Notes under the pieces: generated by a model
Seen by the model: the letters and a program-made list of their open reading frames with translations, nothing else
Databases searched by the model: none
What the model was told of the DNA's origin: nothing
Translations under genes and position numbers: made by a program
Shown here: one piece after another, positions 22,534 through 36,537 of the stretch
How the letters are laid out: every line of letters begins with the position of its first letter
Position numbering within the stretch: position 1 is the stretch's first letter
Assembly: GCA_019633425.1 (NCBI GenBank)
Contig: WSUB01000034.1
Location: 1-64,000, forward strand
Direction of reading: 5' to 3'
DNA from: Tulasnella sp. 424
Lineage: Eukaryota > Basidiomycota > Agaricomycetes > Cantharellales > Tulasnellaceae
Length of the DNA stretch: 64,000 nucleotides

Positions 22534-25500
22534 CTCGCCGTTCCATTTCTTACTTAGAGTCCAGTCTGGGGTTGCTTTCTGCCTTGGGTGCACCGAAATT
22601 CCCGATTCCAATGGAGTTACAATCCATGTCTTTTCAGTCCATTCAGCATTTGTAGTTTAGTATCTCGGAAGAATGGCACGCTGGAAGCAGAGACCTGAAA
22701 CACCTTGTCCAACTTGAGTCTTGATTGCGACATCAAACGGCGACGGACGTTTCCTGATCCTTGTTTCTTCTCCTGAGTCCTCTCTAAACGATCAAAGAAG
22801 TCCGACGTCGAAACGAAGACAAGGAACCGGAGAACCCAGCAAAAAAGCGGACGAGTCAAGAAATACCCCCAAAGCATCCTTGGCTCTATATTTCCTCGTG
22901 GCTGGTGTTGTGGAACGGTCAACTCTTGTACGTCTTGATTAAGCAGCACATAGTGTAGCGTACCATGATGTCTACCTCTTGACTTGGTTGATGCGCAAGA
23001 CTTCTGATGATTGTGCCTATGTCGAGAAGAGAGGGCAAATCGTCGGACATACCTGATTCCGACATCCCCGAATGTTCAACTTGCAGGAATGATTCTGAGC
23101 GATTGTAGCGGATTCGATCCTATAATTGATAAGGTCTCGGTGACTCAAAGAAGGCTAGTCGTATACGTTGGCACAGGCGCTCCCAAACGAAAAGTCCCGA
23201 AGTCGCCGTGATCAAGTCGCCGTAGTCACGTGCCAGAAAAGAGGGCCTCGGAAAGCGAAACAGCCGAAATCTTGAGCCAAGAATGTTTCTTTGAGGCAGA
23301 GCTCAATTCTGGTGCCGCTCCGATGGAATTTTATCTCAGAGTTCATTGAGCTTTTGTTTCAAGTTCGTTGTCCGTTGCTGCCCCACCACGCAAGTCGTAT
23401 CCACCCAACCTAATTAATTTGTGAAATACGTCATTCCCGCCATAACTCAGAACTCTCCCAAATAATCAGCTGGCAAAGATGTTTAGGACGCTACGGCATC
23501 CGAGTGCGGCTCTTTCCGCGTACCACATGAATGTCGAGAATGAATTCAGGACCTCCATTAAGTGTGATTGAAGCGAGTAAAGAAGCGACGAGAGGAGTTA
23601 ATGCGGTCGGGAAGCTCTCGCTTTGTTCCGAAATCATTATCGTGGGTGTGGGATGGTCCTCGCCGGGGGCATGAGGCTACCGCCTGCCTCGAGGCATGAG
23701 CGTCGGCCGTAGCGCACCCTAACGTACAGACAGACCTGACCGAAGTTAAATCTGGGAATTTTAATCCAGCCGGGAACGCGGCGACTTACTCTTTCGATCA
23801 CTACTCGATGCTTCCTTTGAACGTCCTTCACCATGCTAATGGGGAAAACGCCCGGTTCCAATGCAAGGGACTTTCGTTTCCGCCCGATCTTGGACGGTCC
23901 CTAGATTTAATTCAACTAGCTATATATATCGCGGAAGCTTGTACTACCATATCTGGCCACTTAGAGGGCCGTCGCCGCAGGAAGAGGAATAGACGTGGAT
24001 CCAGCTCCGGGCTGTGAAGGTTTACAACTCCACGATCCCGAGGATTGGGAGAAGAAGCTAGGTTACAGGAGCTCTTACCAGCTTGCCTCGCGAAGGCTGG
24101 TTGTGAAATAAAGCGGATCGATCCGCTTGCGGCACATCCAAGAGCTGTCGAGACTCAGAATTGCTCGAACTGGGGAAGACGACGACAGGCGACAGACGAG
24201 CAAGCACTGGACTGAGAAGCGATCTTCCGTATCAGATCTACTGGGTCGTTATTACCTTACCGGTCTGTATGCGGGGCTCGGACAAGAGGTGTCCCCAACC
24301 CCATAGAGTTGACGGCGTTATGGTTAACAATAGGTTGAATTGCATCGGTTGGCATGTCGCTACGACCCTGGCAGGTCGTCCAGTAGTCCACAGCTATCGT
24401 ATCGCCACAGATGCCGTTTTACTCTAATTAAAATTATTTATATTAGCAGTGCGAGAATTCACTCCTACTACAAGCTAGTGCCACATTTCCGGGACAAGAC
24501 TGACCACCGTCAACACAGGTCCTTTGTATCAGTGAGCCGCTCCTGATAGGACAAAGATGTCGTCGCTCTTTGCTAGTTGGCTTTGGGAGTGACCTGTAGT
24601 TTGTTCAATATCGTCAAGCATCGTACCCTGGAGCCTGATGGGTAGGGATGGGGATGCCACGGTCAAAGACGAAACTAGCGACCCTGACGAAACCCGTGAA
24701 TCAATGATGCTTCTGTGGCTGAAGCTCATCCCTTAGCTCTTGCGACTATGGGCTTCCGAGTCAGCCAGTGTGTAGGATAGAATGAACGTGCCGTTGATTA
24801 ACCTACGGGGCAAGCCAAATCGTGAGCTAGAGAGCGTTGTGCGTGGATCAAAGAATGGGCAACCTTGCTTCAAAGGGAATGGTATCCTCTTCCGATCAGT
24901 GAGACGGAAAACCCCTGTCCTCACTGACGTGGGCGTCGGTAAAACTTGCTGTTGCATTACTGGGGATTTCGATACCGCCATGCTGAGCTCGGAGCATAAC
25001 CGAGTTGGCTACTCTTGATACACCAGTCTGCATAGCGATAGAATAGAGGGACAAGACTAGTGAACGAGGGGGTCGTGCGCGTAGTGAGAAGGGAGGGCGC
25101 ATCTAGGGTCTGTGACCCTGTGGTGGGGTTTCTCGCATGCCTGGCAGCTGCTGCTGTCCACAGTTGCGGGAACAGAGTTCGGGCCGTGTTAGATTTGATA
25201 AAAGATGTCGAGTGACAGGTCAAACGACGAGAAGTCTGGGGGAAAAACGGCGTTGTCGATTGTTCGGCCTCGTGTAGCGAGCAGGAGCTGGCTCTGAAAG
25301 CGTTTTTTCTGGACGCTTCCGCACCAGAAATTCATCGGTGCGCTGGAATCGGAGGTACAAAGCCACAAACGAGGGTTAAAGTAGTAGAGGATGTCGGTTC
25401 GTGAAATGACGACAGAATTTGTGATGAGACATTGCCTGAGCTATCCGCGATCCAGGAAGGTCCAGCCCTCCCTGTCAACGAGCAACGGTAGGACAAGACC

Positions 25501-28500
25501 GCCTACGGTAGCAATATGCATTGTTGCTGGCAGCAAGATCGGCTCTAGCAAGGATACAGAGCAATTGTGGGGTGCTGGTGTATGCCCACCAACCACGACC
25601 AACATGCGCTTAAAACGAGCGTTGGTTGCGTTCTGGCCGGCCAAGAATGTGCATCTTCTACACTGAAAGGAGGGTTGGTCTCGCTTATAAACCCAACGAG
25701 GGCGTAGGGGAGAGAAACCAAGGCTACTGTGCTTCTCGGAGCCGTAAAGCAAGGAAGGCGGAGCCGAATTTGAATTTCGCAGGTCTCCAGCTGGAGACGT
25801 TGGACTTGGCCCCTCGATACTGGGCGCCATAATGCGTTCTTCGTGCGAGAGGTCCGCTCCGGTTCCCGGTTGAAAAGAAGGGATGTGACGTATGGCGAGG
25901 CTCTTCTGCCGCATGGGCCAATATCACTCTGAAAGCAGTATTCGAGCGCCGAGCGCGAGGAATGAGTAGTCCAGCTCGATATAGTAGCCATGGGGTGCTC
26001 GAACACCGGCTTCGAAAACGTAGAAATTCGATTGATGGAGCGCCCGCCTTTGCGCCGCTGGGGAGCTGAGGCACGATGCTAAGCACATGAGCCGCACGGC
26101 GAACCTTTTTCGAATTTTTCCTCGCGCCTGCGGATACTTTTTATTATCAAATTCTTTTTCAAGCGAGTTCAGATCTACTGAGAACTTGCTTTTAAGAGCG
26201 GTTAAAATACCAAATAAATATACGGAGGTCTTTCCCCACTTACAACTTAGCTTTGCCGAGCGGAGAACGCGTTTGCACCTTGAGTGGTTGTTGCCATCCC
26301 GCTTAGAGACGTTGCTATAGATTCCGTCTCAAAGGCCATCTAAATGATTGTCAAGTCCTCTTGCATGGGTGATCAAGGGTCGGAAGACGCGACGTCTTGG
26401 GATGAGCGGGCGGGCGTGCCAGGCGTACAATGACAATCGTACGTCATCACAAGAGAGCACCTATAATGAGTGTTTTATTACACCTGAATAAGGCATCATC
26501 GAGAAACACCAGATGACTTCAATGGCAACCAGGGTCGTAACGTCCTCGGCATCAAGTCAACAGGATAGAAGACCTTGGACGGTGCTTACTGTTTAGAAGG
26601 CTGATAAGGAGATACACGCGGCAGGCAAGGAAATTAGGCGTTTTTGTTTGCGCAGTGGCTGAAGAAAAAAGGATGATTATGTTGTTATCAGACCCCGAGC
26701 CTCGTGCATGTCGTTGCAGGCGGAGACTTCGATTGGCGGCCAGCCATTTAGTCTTCGAGCAGGGACGCTTAGGTCGCCGCTTAAATCACCGGAGGATTCC
26801 TCTTTGAAGTTTTCGTTTTCTCTTGGTGGAAAGAAAAACAGAAGAATTACCCACCAGCTTAGCCACAATTTCCCGAGATGGCCGTCAAAGAATGACTCCA
26901 GCATGAGAATTATGCCCAATGGAGGCTGGATCTCGGAGCTCTCTTTAATTCATAGTCAACCTTGGGGTGATCTAATTCCGCCGAGCCGAACAGAGAAATC
27001 AACGAGCGAAGATTGAGGAGAATGTGATGAGATTTCCCGCCTCGCGGTCGACATGCAGCATTAGGATGAAAGGGCCCCGTGTAGTTCCACAGGCCTTTAG
27101 GCCTAGATGTCTTTGGAAGCCCACTTGAAGAGGCCTCAGATTCCGATGCACAGTCACATGTAAGGCAAGCTGTGCGAGCAATCCTTGCTGTAAGGGTAGG
27201 CCCTAGAAAAAAGACTCGGGCTTAAGTTATTTTGACTTTTCTTGATCAGAGCAATGACCGAACTGCATTCCAATGCAAGCCTCTTTTCAGTGCTAGATGT
27301 CGCGCCTTGGAAGTGCCCACCGGTCCTCGGGCGATGTGCAGGGATATCAGAGGGCCGAGCGATAAACGGCATCTGGAGGCGAGGTTGAAGGATATGTGGA
27401 TGTCACCGCTCTCCTAATCGATTTCATTTCCGAGCCGTTCGCTCATGGAGATTCCTTTTAGAGGGGGCGAGGGAAAAGAGGTTCGATGCGCTTATCAATC
27501 GAACGTTGTTTAAGAACCGCGAGAGGGGACGTGTAAACCCTGAGAACGAGGCGGGAGTCGTCCAAAGGGAGTTGATTGAGGAAGATAGGCGCCGTTCGGA
27601 CGTACTCGTGCGAGTCGTGGGAGAGATAGCGGGTTCTGCGACACGATGCAAGGACCAAAGGGTTGGGCGAGATTGGAGAGCGGAAGCACCTACTGGGCGG
27701 GCCGTGGACAGCGGTCGCGTCATCGGGTGTGGTGACTTGTGTGGTGTTCTCCGGATGCTCAACCAGCAATGTCAGCTGCAGTACACCACCCATGACGGGT
27801 TCTTTTGGGTTCACGGCGAATCTTTTTTTCTCTGATGATCGAGTCGGCATAAATTGGACTCGCTTTTGAAGGCAGGACTGAAGGGGATCTCCGTTAATCA
27901 GTTTTTGAGGAGGGGTGGTTGGTGGCGGGGTGAGAAACGAGGACTCCAGGATGCGTGGCAGCTCTGCCTGTGCGAAGGGTTCAAATTTCCAAATTGAGAC
28001 CGGGTGCGTGCCAGCTTGTGGTCATTGTCGTAAGGGTGGCAAGATCTGCAAATGGAAGAGAGGACCTGAGTGAAAAAAGAATCTGAATATCCGAGCGACC
28101 CGACAACCAACTTGATGGGCGTAGATGGCTTACCTGCCTCGGGAAGACGAGTTGCGATTGCGGAGCCATGAAAAAGCGCCTCGAGGCCGTCTGGAGCGGC
28201 AAAAAAGCCACGCCCGATGTCGGGTTTATGATATGCAATTGAATCGCGGTTAAGGAGGCGCAAAGAGATGTGGGCGGGGAGGCAACAAAACATGCTGAAT
28301 GCGGGCTAGACAATTGGATAACCGAGCAACACAATGCCCTTTCCTGGTGCCGAATGTTTGCTTTGTTTTCCCAATTGGGGTGTTGGGTGTTGGTTGGGTG
28401 GCTGAAAGGGGGGTAGGGATGGGAAGGGATTGATGCGAGTAGCGGGTGTTGCTTTATCAGAAAGCAACGGGCGGCTTGCAGATCGCAAGGGACGACGACC

Positions 28501-28967
28501 GACGCTGCCCCGACGGCGGAAGAGGTATCGAGAGCGCGGCGGGGAGGGAGGGGGGGGACTGGAATCATCAGGACCAGGGACAGCGGTGTGGGATTGAGCT
28601 AAGCCTAAACGGGGACTGCGGTCAGAGAGTGAACAGGCGGCTGCTCACCGCCTCCCCATCGACCGCATTTCCTCTCCCTCCCTCCTACACACGCACGCAC
28701 GCAACGCACGCTGGATAGATTCTGCCGTACTCGACACTCCCCACACCTGCATCCACATCAACTAGGCGTGGCTTTGGCGGCACCCACCTTCCATGATCGG
28801 TCGACACTAATATTGCAGCGCCAAAAACCCAGTTCAAAGTCCACCTCCCTTGTTTCTCTTCTCTGAATTCCCCTTACAAGGACGGTCCCAGTCCTTCTCT
28901 CTCTCTCCTACCACCCTCGGAGAATCGTCCTATACCCTCCAGGCCAGACGATTCCCTATCCATCACC
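22534..28967. other. 6.4-kb region with no recognisable gene
   Basis: Both strands hold only short overlapping reading frames with no domain, codon-pattern continuity or paired splice sites that I could support. It contains a perfect 18-bp palindrome at 24111-24128 and CT-rich sequence in the last 100 bp before the GATA-like gene, which is probably its promoter. The longest frame, minus 27981-28568, looks like chance. It could hold non-coding RNAs or a decayed element. Confidence 0.5.
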
Positions 28968-31900
28968 ATGTCTTCAACGCCTCCAGCGACAGCCTCGGGC
29001 CAACCCCCGCCCCAGTCCAACGCTCAACTCGCCGTCCTGCTCGCTCAAGCATACCAAGATATTGAGACTCTGAGATCTGAACGCGACAATGCTCTTCACA
29101 GAGCTGAAAATGCCCAGGCTCTACTCACTGCAACGACCTCTGCCGCATCAGGTCCTGGGTCCTCGGGCGGACCGTCCAACGACGCCGCCGCAACCATATC
29201 CGCTCTCCAGACTGTCAACGAATCACAACTTCGAACCATCAGCGATCTAACTGCTCGTCTCAAGGCCATCTCAGAGCACTGGAGCGCGTATGAACGCTGG
29301 GGCGCGGGAATTGACGTCCGGACTGCCGACGCCCGGCTTGCGCTGGGTCGCTCCATAAACGGCCTAACCAACACCTCCGACAGTGACGCCATCGCCTCAG
29401 CGTCATCCCCGCTGCCTTTCAAGGATGTTCAACCGTTTCAGACACCATCGCTGTCTCGTAGGCAGTCTCGAGCAACACTGAGCTCTCATCCCGCCCTCCA
29501 GATACCACCAGGAGCCCCTGGCGGTCGCCCCACGTCCTCGGCAGGCGTTCCATCCAATCTCCCCCCAATACCCAGTGGTGTCGTAGCAGGTCGAATCAGA
29601 CAACGGGACTCTTCAATACCTCGTCGGCGGTCAGACGACGAGCCAGGTTCGGCGACTTTTCGCAGAGACCCACTCGATCCGACCGCAGCAGAAGAAAGGC
29701 CGCACCGACAGTCCACAGATGACACTGATTCTACCGGAGACGCTGTAGAAGGCGAACGGCAGCGAAAGCGAATTCGCGCGGATCCCGGTCCCACTGCTTT
29801 GTCAACCTCCGCCGCTCCCAACATTGCGCGCCGTGACCGCGCGCGGTTCAACGACTCCGTAAGTACAAGGTTTCGATCATTCCTCCCTCTCTCCCAGACT
29901 GCCTCGTGTCGCTCCGCCTCTCCACCCCCAGTGCCGCCTTCCCAAAGCATCGCATTGTTTCTCTGGCGCTATGCTCGGCACTGGTCGGTCCCTTACGTAT
30001 TCCCTCTCTCCCCTTTATTCCCTAAACACTTCTCACTTGGATTCTCCGCCGAGTTCGCTGTAACCGGAAGCTGGTTGCTTACACGGGAAACCGACACACT
30101 CATAAAAAATCCACATTCGGTCCTGAATTCCTGAAGATGTGAAGCTGACCACGTTTCCAACCTTTTTTTTCTTTCCTTCTTTTCGCGTTTCGCGTTTCGC
30201 TTTTCGCTAGCCTGCTGGTGCCCACTTTCCCCAACAATTCGCTTTTCCGCATAACCAACCCCAATATGGTCAGACGGGTGAGCATGCGTGGTTTTTTTAC
30301 TGTAATTGGCATACCTTGTTCGCTGACCGTTTATTTCTTCATTTACCGCAGATATGCCCCCACCCCCAGAGTATCGCTTCCCAAAACCACAGCCTGGTGC
30401 GGAAGTGCGACAGCGTGGTTCAGAGCCTGGTATCCTTCCGCCTCAGCTCCATATTGCCGACCGTTCGTACCATCGCGCCGAAGGCACACGACATGGTCCT
30501 CGGGGGAATAGCGACTCGACATTGGCCACCATGACCCCCACAAGCGCCATCCTTACACCAATGACTGGTCGTTCATCAATTCCTAGCGGCTCCAAAGACT
30601 CGTTCCCCATGACCTCTCCGCACCCGAGACCCCACCATCGATATTCTCGAAGCAGTGGTGATATTCGCGCCGACTCTATGGGAGATCCTGGTGGTATTAC
30701 GGGCGGTCCTCGAAGCGATTCTCCCAATCCGATTGAAGGACGTCGTTTCCCGTTTGAGAGGCAGGATTCTGCAATGTCGGTTGAGGGAGGTCGTGAAAGA
30801 GACAAGGACCGCTCCCTGGGAATGCCTCGCCAGGAACTGGACCGTCGGTCACGCCAGACCGCTGAGGAGGGCGACCATGAGAGAATGGACGTGGACGGGA
30901 ATGTTGATCCGAGGTTAGCGGAAGGGGATCAGGGTCGCGTTGGAAGAGCTTCCGTCGGTAGGCGTGGCAGAGCAACAGGCACAGAGATTGACGATGACGA
31001 GAGGGATTCCGTTGACGAGGTATGTCTTGTAATACGTTATAACACTCGTTTTTATGGCGTGGCGGGGTGGCTATGCGGTCCCGACACTCGACGCTCGTGA
31101 GTTATCTCGGAAGCTGACGCGCGCTTGTTCGTTCCTCTCTCGCAGTTTCTCACCACGGCTCTCGATACCCCCGGAGATGACGATCGTGCTGGTCGAGGAG
31201 GAGATGGAGAGGAGCGAGATGAACTCCAGGAGGATCGAGAAATGTCTCCAACGTCCACCCAAGTCACCCGAACCCAGGTTCACCGTGGTCAAGATGTGGA
31301 GCGCTGGCGTGCAATTGACCGTGAACGCGAACTACGACAGCGCGAAGACGAGCAACGAGCCGACTCGGGACCTCAGATGCAATACGCAAGCTCCAACGGG
31401 TTGGTCAAGATTAAAAACGACCAATTCCGATATTACTCGACGCCCGAGCAGTTGAAGCAGCAGCATTCACCCTCTACCTCTCCTCATCTATCTTCGAGCC
31501 ATCCTCAGCCACAACATGGTTCGACCTACCCACCTCCAGCTTTCCAGACGCTCGCTATGCAGCATGGCCAACTCCAGCAGATTCGACGGGGAACTATCGC
31601 TGGGATCGTGACCACGCCGAACCCACGAGACGAATTTGCCTATCAGGCGAGGGCATCCTACAGCGGTCCAAGTCATTCGCGTCGACCCTCAGGCGATGGT
31701 CCTCCTTCGTCAGGCTTGTCTCACCCTTCCCTCGTTGGCCCTCCCTCTGCTGGTGGACCCTTGAGCGCTGGTGGCAGCGGCACCCACATCATATACCCTC
31801 ATTCGCAACAGCCTCGACATACCGGTCCGGGTCCAGCAGTCAAGCCAACTCTCAATGCCCAGGGGCAGAGGACGTGCAGGCAATGTGGTCAACCTGGTCG

Positions 31901-32978
31901 GTATAAAGATGGTAAATGCGTCGAAAAGTGGGGTCCTGGACCTGCTGGCCCTGGAACCGTTTGTGATCGGTACGCTCGTTCCCCTCCGCTCATAAACAGT
32001 CCGTTCTCTAATTAATTTATTGTTTGGTTGGTTACTTTTAGATGCCGTAAGAAGATGAAGCGCGTTGAACGTCGTGGAACTCAAGATGCAGGTTCTCTTG
32101 GTCAACATCTGCCTCTTGGGGTTTTGACGTCCAACCAGCAACAGCCTCAGCTCTCGCCAAGGCAATACTACCCTCCTCAATCTCAACCATCATACCCACG
32201 TGAGGGTCAGCAGTACAGCCCAAGCGAAGTTGCCGCCCCTCCTCGAGAATTCACGTTCCAAACTCCTCTGTCAGCGGCGTCGTCGACGTGGGGCCGAGGG
32301 AGCAAGGACTGGACCACCGAGGGACGCCATGGTCGAACTGGAAGCATTACGACGTCGCCCACCTCTCAGCAACCCAAGTCCAATCAACCAGCCTCTGCCA
32401 AGCCGCGCGAGAAACGTCGGGCTCCCACTTATTCCCCCTCACCCTCTCCAGCGCAAGTCGAAGGAGACGCTCGCAGCTCCAAGTCCACCTCTCAGCCTCG
32501 ATCTCCTGAAGATGATGCCCCGGCATCCGCATCGAACGCTGGTAGTTCTCAACAACGGAAGAACTCGGGGGACTCGATGCGTTCGGAGATGGAAAGCGCC
32601 GCTGAAGTCTTGGAGGAGGTTGCTGGGGCTGGGGACGAGGTCGTTTCCCCGTCTGGCACCGTTACCAAGGACAAAGATGGAGAGGACGACGCAGATGGTG
32701 ACGGCGACATGGAAGATGCCCTTGGAGAGGAGGAAGACGCCGATGCTGAACCTTCGGCAAACGCTGGCTCTGGGACCGGCGGACCCGACTCTGATCAGGA
32801 TCGCAGTCAACACTCCAGCTCGGTCGTTCCATCCCCCGCTCCTCAACCTGCTTCTCGAAAAACACCTCTTTCGCGACCACCGACGAGCACTCCCGACATT
32901 GTTACGGAAAAGGAGCGGAATGCCAAGCACAGTTGGATCAAGGCAGAGGACGACAACACCCTCCTTGCTCAAGGTTGA
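28968..32978 (+). CDS. GATA-like zinc-finger protein with N-terminal coiled coil, full-length copy
   Basis: Exons 28968-29858, 30211-30277, 30352-31019, 31146-31969 and 32042-32978 close at 1,128 aa. The N-terminus is a coiled coil (LAVLLAQAYQDIETLRSERDNALHRAE). Long Ser/Pro-rich disordered regions with SRRQS/RRRSDDE-type phosphorylatable motifs follow. The zinc finger is split by the last intron: C-R-Q-C, an 18-30 residue loop with GRYKDGKCVEKWGPGP, then C-D-R-C followed by RKKMKRVERRG. This CxxC...CxxC plus basic tail is the pattern of fungal GATA-like fingers. A 67-nt exon supplies PAGAHFPQQFAFPHNQPQYGQT and repairs the frame between its neighbours. The C-terminus is acidic and low-complexity. 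A nuclear, DNA-binding transcription factor role is inferred. A shortened paralogue lies at 37785-39651. Confidence 0.82.
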
Positions 32979-32999
32979 AAGCGACGGTCGGTTTTCCCT

Positions 33000-33870
33000 A
33001 TCTTGTGTACATAGTCAGTTTTCCTTGAAATTCTCTTTCTACCAACGCTTATGCCCTTTCCCCCCACTCTTGATCCCTTCATGATAAAGATTTACGATGA
33101 TTACGACGACGAGTTCTTCTGTTCGTTCATCTGTATGAATATGCTGTTCACCCTTTTTTTCTTTCTCTCCACCACATGCTGTATCTTCCTAAAACTGCAC
33201 TTGTCTCACATTCTCGCTGCTCATTTTCTTTTACGACTGTTATCTTTTTCCCGCTTTTCTTTTTTTGTTGTTGTGAATGTCTTTGGACTGCCCTTATATC
33301 CTCGGACTTTGGTCTCTCTCTCCCCCTCCGTCGTCGTTGTCATTTTATGCTGCTGGTCCTGCTGGAAGACGTCGACTAAAATATATACCCCGGTGTCGGA
33401 ATCTCTCTTTAATACCTCCGGTAATAGAGACGTGCTGCCTTTGGTCTCATAACTTAACCTGCGATAAGATGAGTGGCGTCATTCGAGTTTAAACCGCTTT
33501 AATGGTTCAACCTGCTCGCCCTCTGTCGACCGAGTAAGCAGCCTCAGGAGGTCGGGCTTGACTTCGGCGACGCTCCCCGGCGTTGCCGGGGTGGCATATA
33601 TGAGTCCTGAAAGCAATGATTTCCTATCTCATTCCTGTGCCCGATCTTCACCCGCGCTGTCCTCGGAGTTGATCGTCGGCCTCCCAGCCACCGTACCCTC
33701 AATCTCTTTCCCTTAACGGACGTCATCCAAAGATTAATGTCTTGACCTACTCATTACTCTTTTGGCTACCCACGTTCGACTTCCACGGGGACTCGGGCCT
33801 GGGGCCTCTTCCTGAGTGGGCAATTTGCGTCATCGCCGCATGGGTGCCGAGCATCAAGGAGAGTTCGCTG
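33000..33870. other. 3' region of GATA-like gene, T/C-rich, no gene
   Basis: A T/C-rich tail follows the stop codon, as expected for a 3' UTR and terminator region. A GC hairpin, CCCCGGC-GTT-GCCGGGG, lies near 33570-33590. No coding sequence was recognised. Confidence 0.45.
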
Positions 33871-35436
33871 AAGCTCTATCAAGGGATCTGCTACTTCACG
33901 TCGTTTAATGAGGTTCTACTCTTGGTTATGCCGTCCCTCGGCTCCAATGCTCCCAGACTTGTTCAATCAAGGGAACCGGGTCTTATCCGTGATGTCCGTT
34001 CTGTATAGACCATTCTAATGTCGAGGAACACGGAATCTGTTGCTTGTTGGATCCCAGTCTTTCTAGGAGGAATGTTCTCTGTGTGCTTACAAGCTTTACT
34101 TGCAAGACTCGCTGGATACCAACGCCCGCAAGGTGACCAGGCTGCTCTGATACAGATTCATTGTAGCACTTGATAATCTAGATTAATTCTAATCTTTGAT
34201 ACTGGAGATCTGAAAGATCAAGGGACTTCCGTGATAGCTCTGTACACCGTCATCCCACCCTCTCCCGCCACAAGGCTCAAGGCGACTCCAGCCCCAGCAA
34301 AGTGTACGATCCCCGGTTTGTCGAGGGACTCTTCTTGCTGGGAACCATCCTTCTCGGTCCACACAAGACGTCCACTTCCCCCGGTGACGATGAGAATACT
34401 CGGTCCCTTGACAGACTCGTGGGTTTCATTGTCCCCGCCGGCCTTCAAGAGAACGGAGAACTCCTCGATCGGTGGGTCGTAGATGGCGGTGGCTTTCGTC
34501 GAGCGGTACTTCACCGGAGGCATAATCTGCGAATCGGCTGGACCCCACTTGTAGAGTCAACATCGAAGTCAAAAAGTTGGGACGTCCCGCAACTTCGGCG
34601 TAAGACCGGCTCGAACGACGTTGGTCGGAAGTTGCCATGCATTCCATTGATATCTATAAAAGGGAAAAGGAGACCCATTCAATTCTCACAATGGATTTTG
34701 GAAGAGAAGAGGAAGGGGGGGCGTTATGCCGGTATTCGTTTACCTCCGTAGATGTAGGCATGAGGCTCGTTGGCCTTGAGGAAAACGGCTTGTCCGGCGT
34801 GGAGTTTGACAACGTTGAGGAGGAAGACGCAGAATATGCCCACGTCTCCGGGATACTGCTTGCTAAGCTCGATGGCCAAGTCCTTTACTCCTTCCTCCGC
34901 GGGTTTTGCTTCCCCGCTCTCGTACCGAGCGATGAGCTTCTCCACCTCCCGTTGGACGACGGCATCTTCCGCACTCATCAACCGAGTAAAAACGTCGCGC
35001 AGGCACGCCTGAACTGTCTCATGCGTCGGCTGAGGTTCGGTAACTGCCTTACGAAAAGCTTCTGCGATCGGTTTGCTGACGAGCTCGGTGAGTTCCGGGA
35101 CAGAGGACAGGGTACTCGGCGATCTTCTCAACGAAGGAAGCCGCAGAATCCACAAAAACCCGTAATCCCTACGGCCATTATTGTTGTTGTGGGAGAATAA
35201 TGAAATGAAAAGCAAAGAAAAAAGCGAAGGGAGGTTTAACGGAGAAACCGGTCAACACGAGTGCGATCGGACGTGGATCCTGGTTGTGGTAATTCGCCCC
35301 GTGCCTTGTGGTTACCATCTATCCCGAAATCGCCACCCGGTAAATTAGCCTATTGGGTGTATAGCAGAAGGGTATGCTCGGTCATAATTACCCTTGTAAG
35401 CATCTGGTCTCTCCTCGTGAAGCTTCCGAGCGAGGG
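33870..35436. repeat. Duplicated segment holding the broken PMI copy (matches about 44215-45966)
   Basis: The sequence from CTATCAAGGGATC through the PMI body to GAGCGAGGG at 35436 matches the functional locus. Both the PMI gene and the unknown flanking frame on the plus strand are included. Confidence 0.8.
34218..35436 (-). pseudogene. 5'-truncated, frameshifted mannose-6-phosphate isomerase copy
   Basis: It matches PMI exons 2-4 and the end of exon 1 of the gene at 44564-46293. About the first 108 codons are absent; homology ends abruptly at 35436. Small indels near 35105-35145 shift the frame. The acceptor before the exon-3 equivalent is lost: the intact gene has TAG before CCAGAAATGG, while here the sequence reads CAATAATGG. 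The 14-nt microexon sequence is still visible near 35310-35325. Without promoter, start and frame it should make no active enzyme. Confidence 0.85.
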
Positions 35437-36537
35437 AAAGTCGGTTCGGTCACAGCTCCTTGTCTACGGAAGAAAGTTCAACCGAGTCTCCCATATAATT
35501 GGAGTAGAGAAAACTCGAGCCGGGCCTCACCTTTTAACATGGGAAACGTCGCGTCCACGGTTCATTTTTCATTGGAATTACTAGCTGCTAGGTCACTGTC
35601 CGGGGTCGCAAGGCGTCTACTTGTCTCGTGTCGATGCTGAGCTTCACTGCTGTTCCCGTCATCACTGCTTGAAGGCTACAAGACGCGATCAAACTGTTAG
35701 CAGAGCCTTAAATAAGGACAAAGAATTCACATGCTAATTGTTGGTGCGGTATAAGACCATGATGACGAGAGTGGAACCATCGAGTTGGGAGGGTAGTCTT
35801 GTGCTGGAAGAAGTTGTCAAGAGTAGGGTGCTCACTGCGAAGTCCCACGGTTCTGTGCCGTCAGTTCTCTCGATCCCACTTCTCCCAAAAGACTCCCTGA
35901 TACCTTTTTGCCTGCGGAATCCCCATCACCAATGACAATCTACCTTAATGACTCTACCCTAAATACAACACCCTAAGGCCGGGGCCTCGTCTCCCCTCCA
36001 AACCCCCCATATTGAGTATCACCCCTTCGCCCTCCGTTTTACCATTGTGTGCCTTAGCGTACTTGGACCAGCCTGTTTCCAGTCTAAATGCAAGGAATCA
36101 CCACCATCACGCTGCACCTTATTTCTCAACGCTGCTGATAAAGCCTCGATGTCGTCCATTCAAACGATCGGGACATTTGCTGAGAGGTAACAGATCGACT
36201 AACACGCGATGCCAAACAAAACCTACATCAATTTGGCATGCTCATGTCAACGTAAAGTGCGACGGGATGGAGTCAGAGCGGCCGTGATTCTGCAAGGCAC
36301 TAGTAGCTTGAGGTGTAGCTCATTTTAGAGTCTGATACGAGAATGCAAATAATCATGCTAGACTCGGAGGGGGGGCGGATGTGACGGGGACGTTCAGTAT
36401 CAGTATTTGTGGTTTCACTTTGCAGAATATTTAGCTTCGAAAGCGTTGAATATGCTAGGCACTGAGACGCTGGACAAACACGTGTTTAACGTTGCTCTGA
36501 CTAGAGCCGAACTGAACATCTTTCCCTACTTATACGA

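Noticed and set aside
24111..24128. Perfect 18-bp palindrome AAGCGGATCGATCCGCTT
   Set aside because: It is isolated in a gene-free region with no flanking repeats or known factor site. It may be chance.
27981..28568. 195-codon minus-strand frame upstream of the GATA-like gene
   Set aside because: Biased composition, no domain, no paralogue or splice logic. It probably reflects promoter-region base composition.
33570..33595. GC hairpin as a Helitron 3' terminus
   Set aside because: No CTRR follows within the expected 5-15 nt, and the matching segment at the other PMI locus does not share it.
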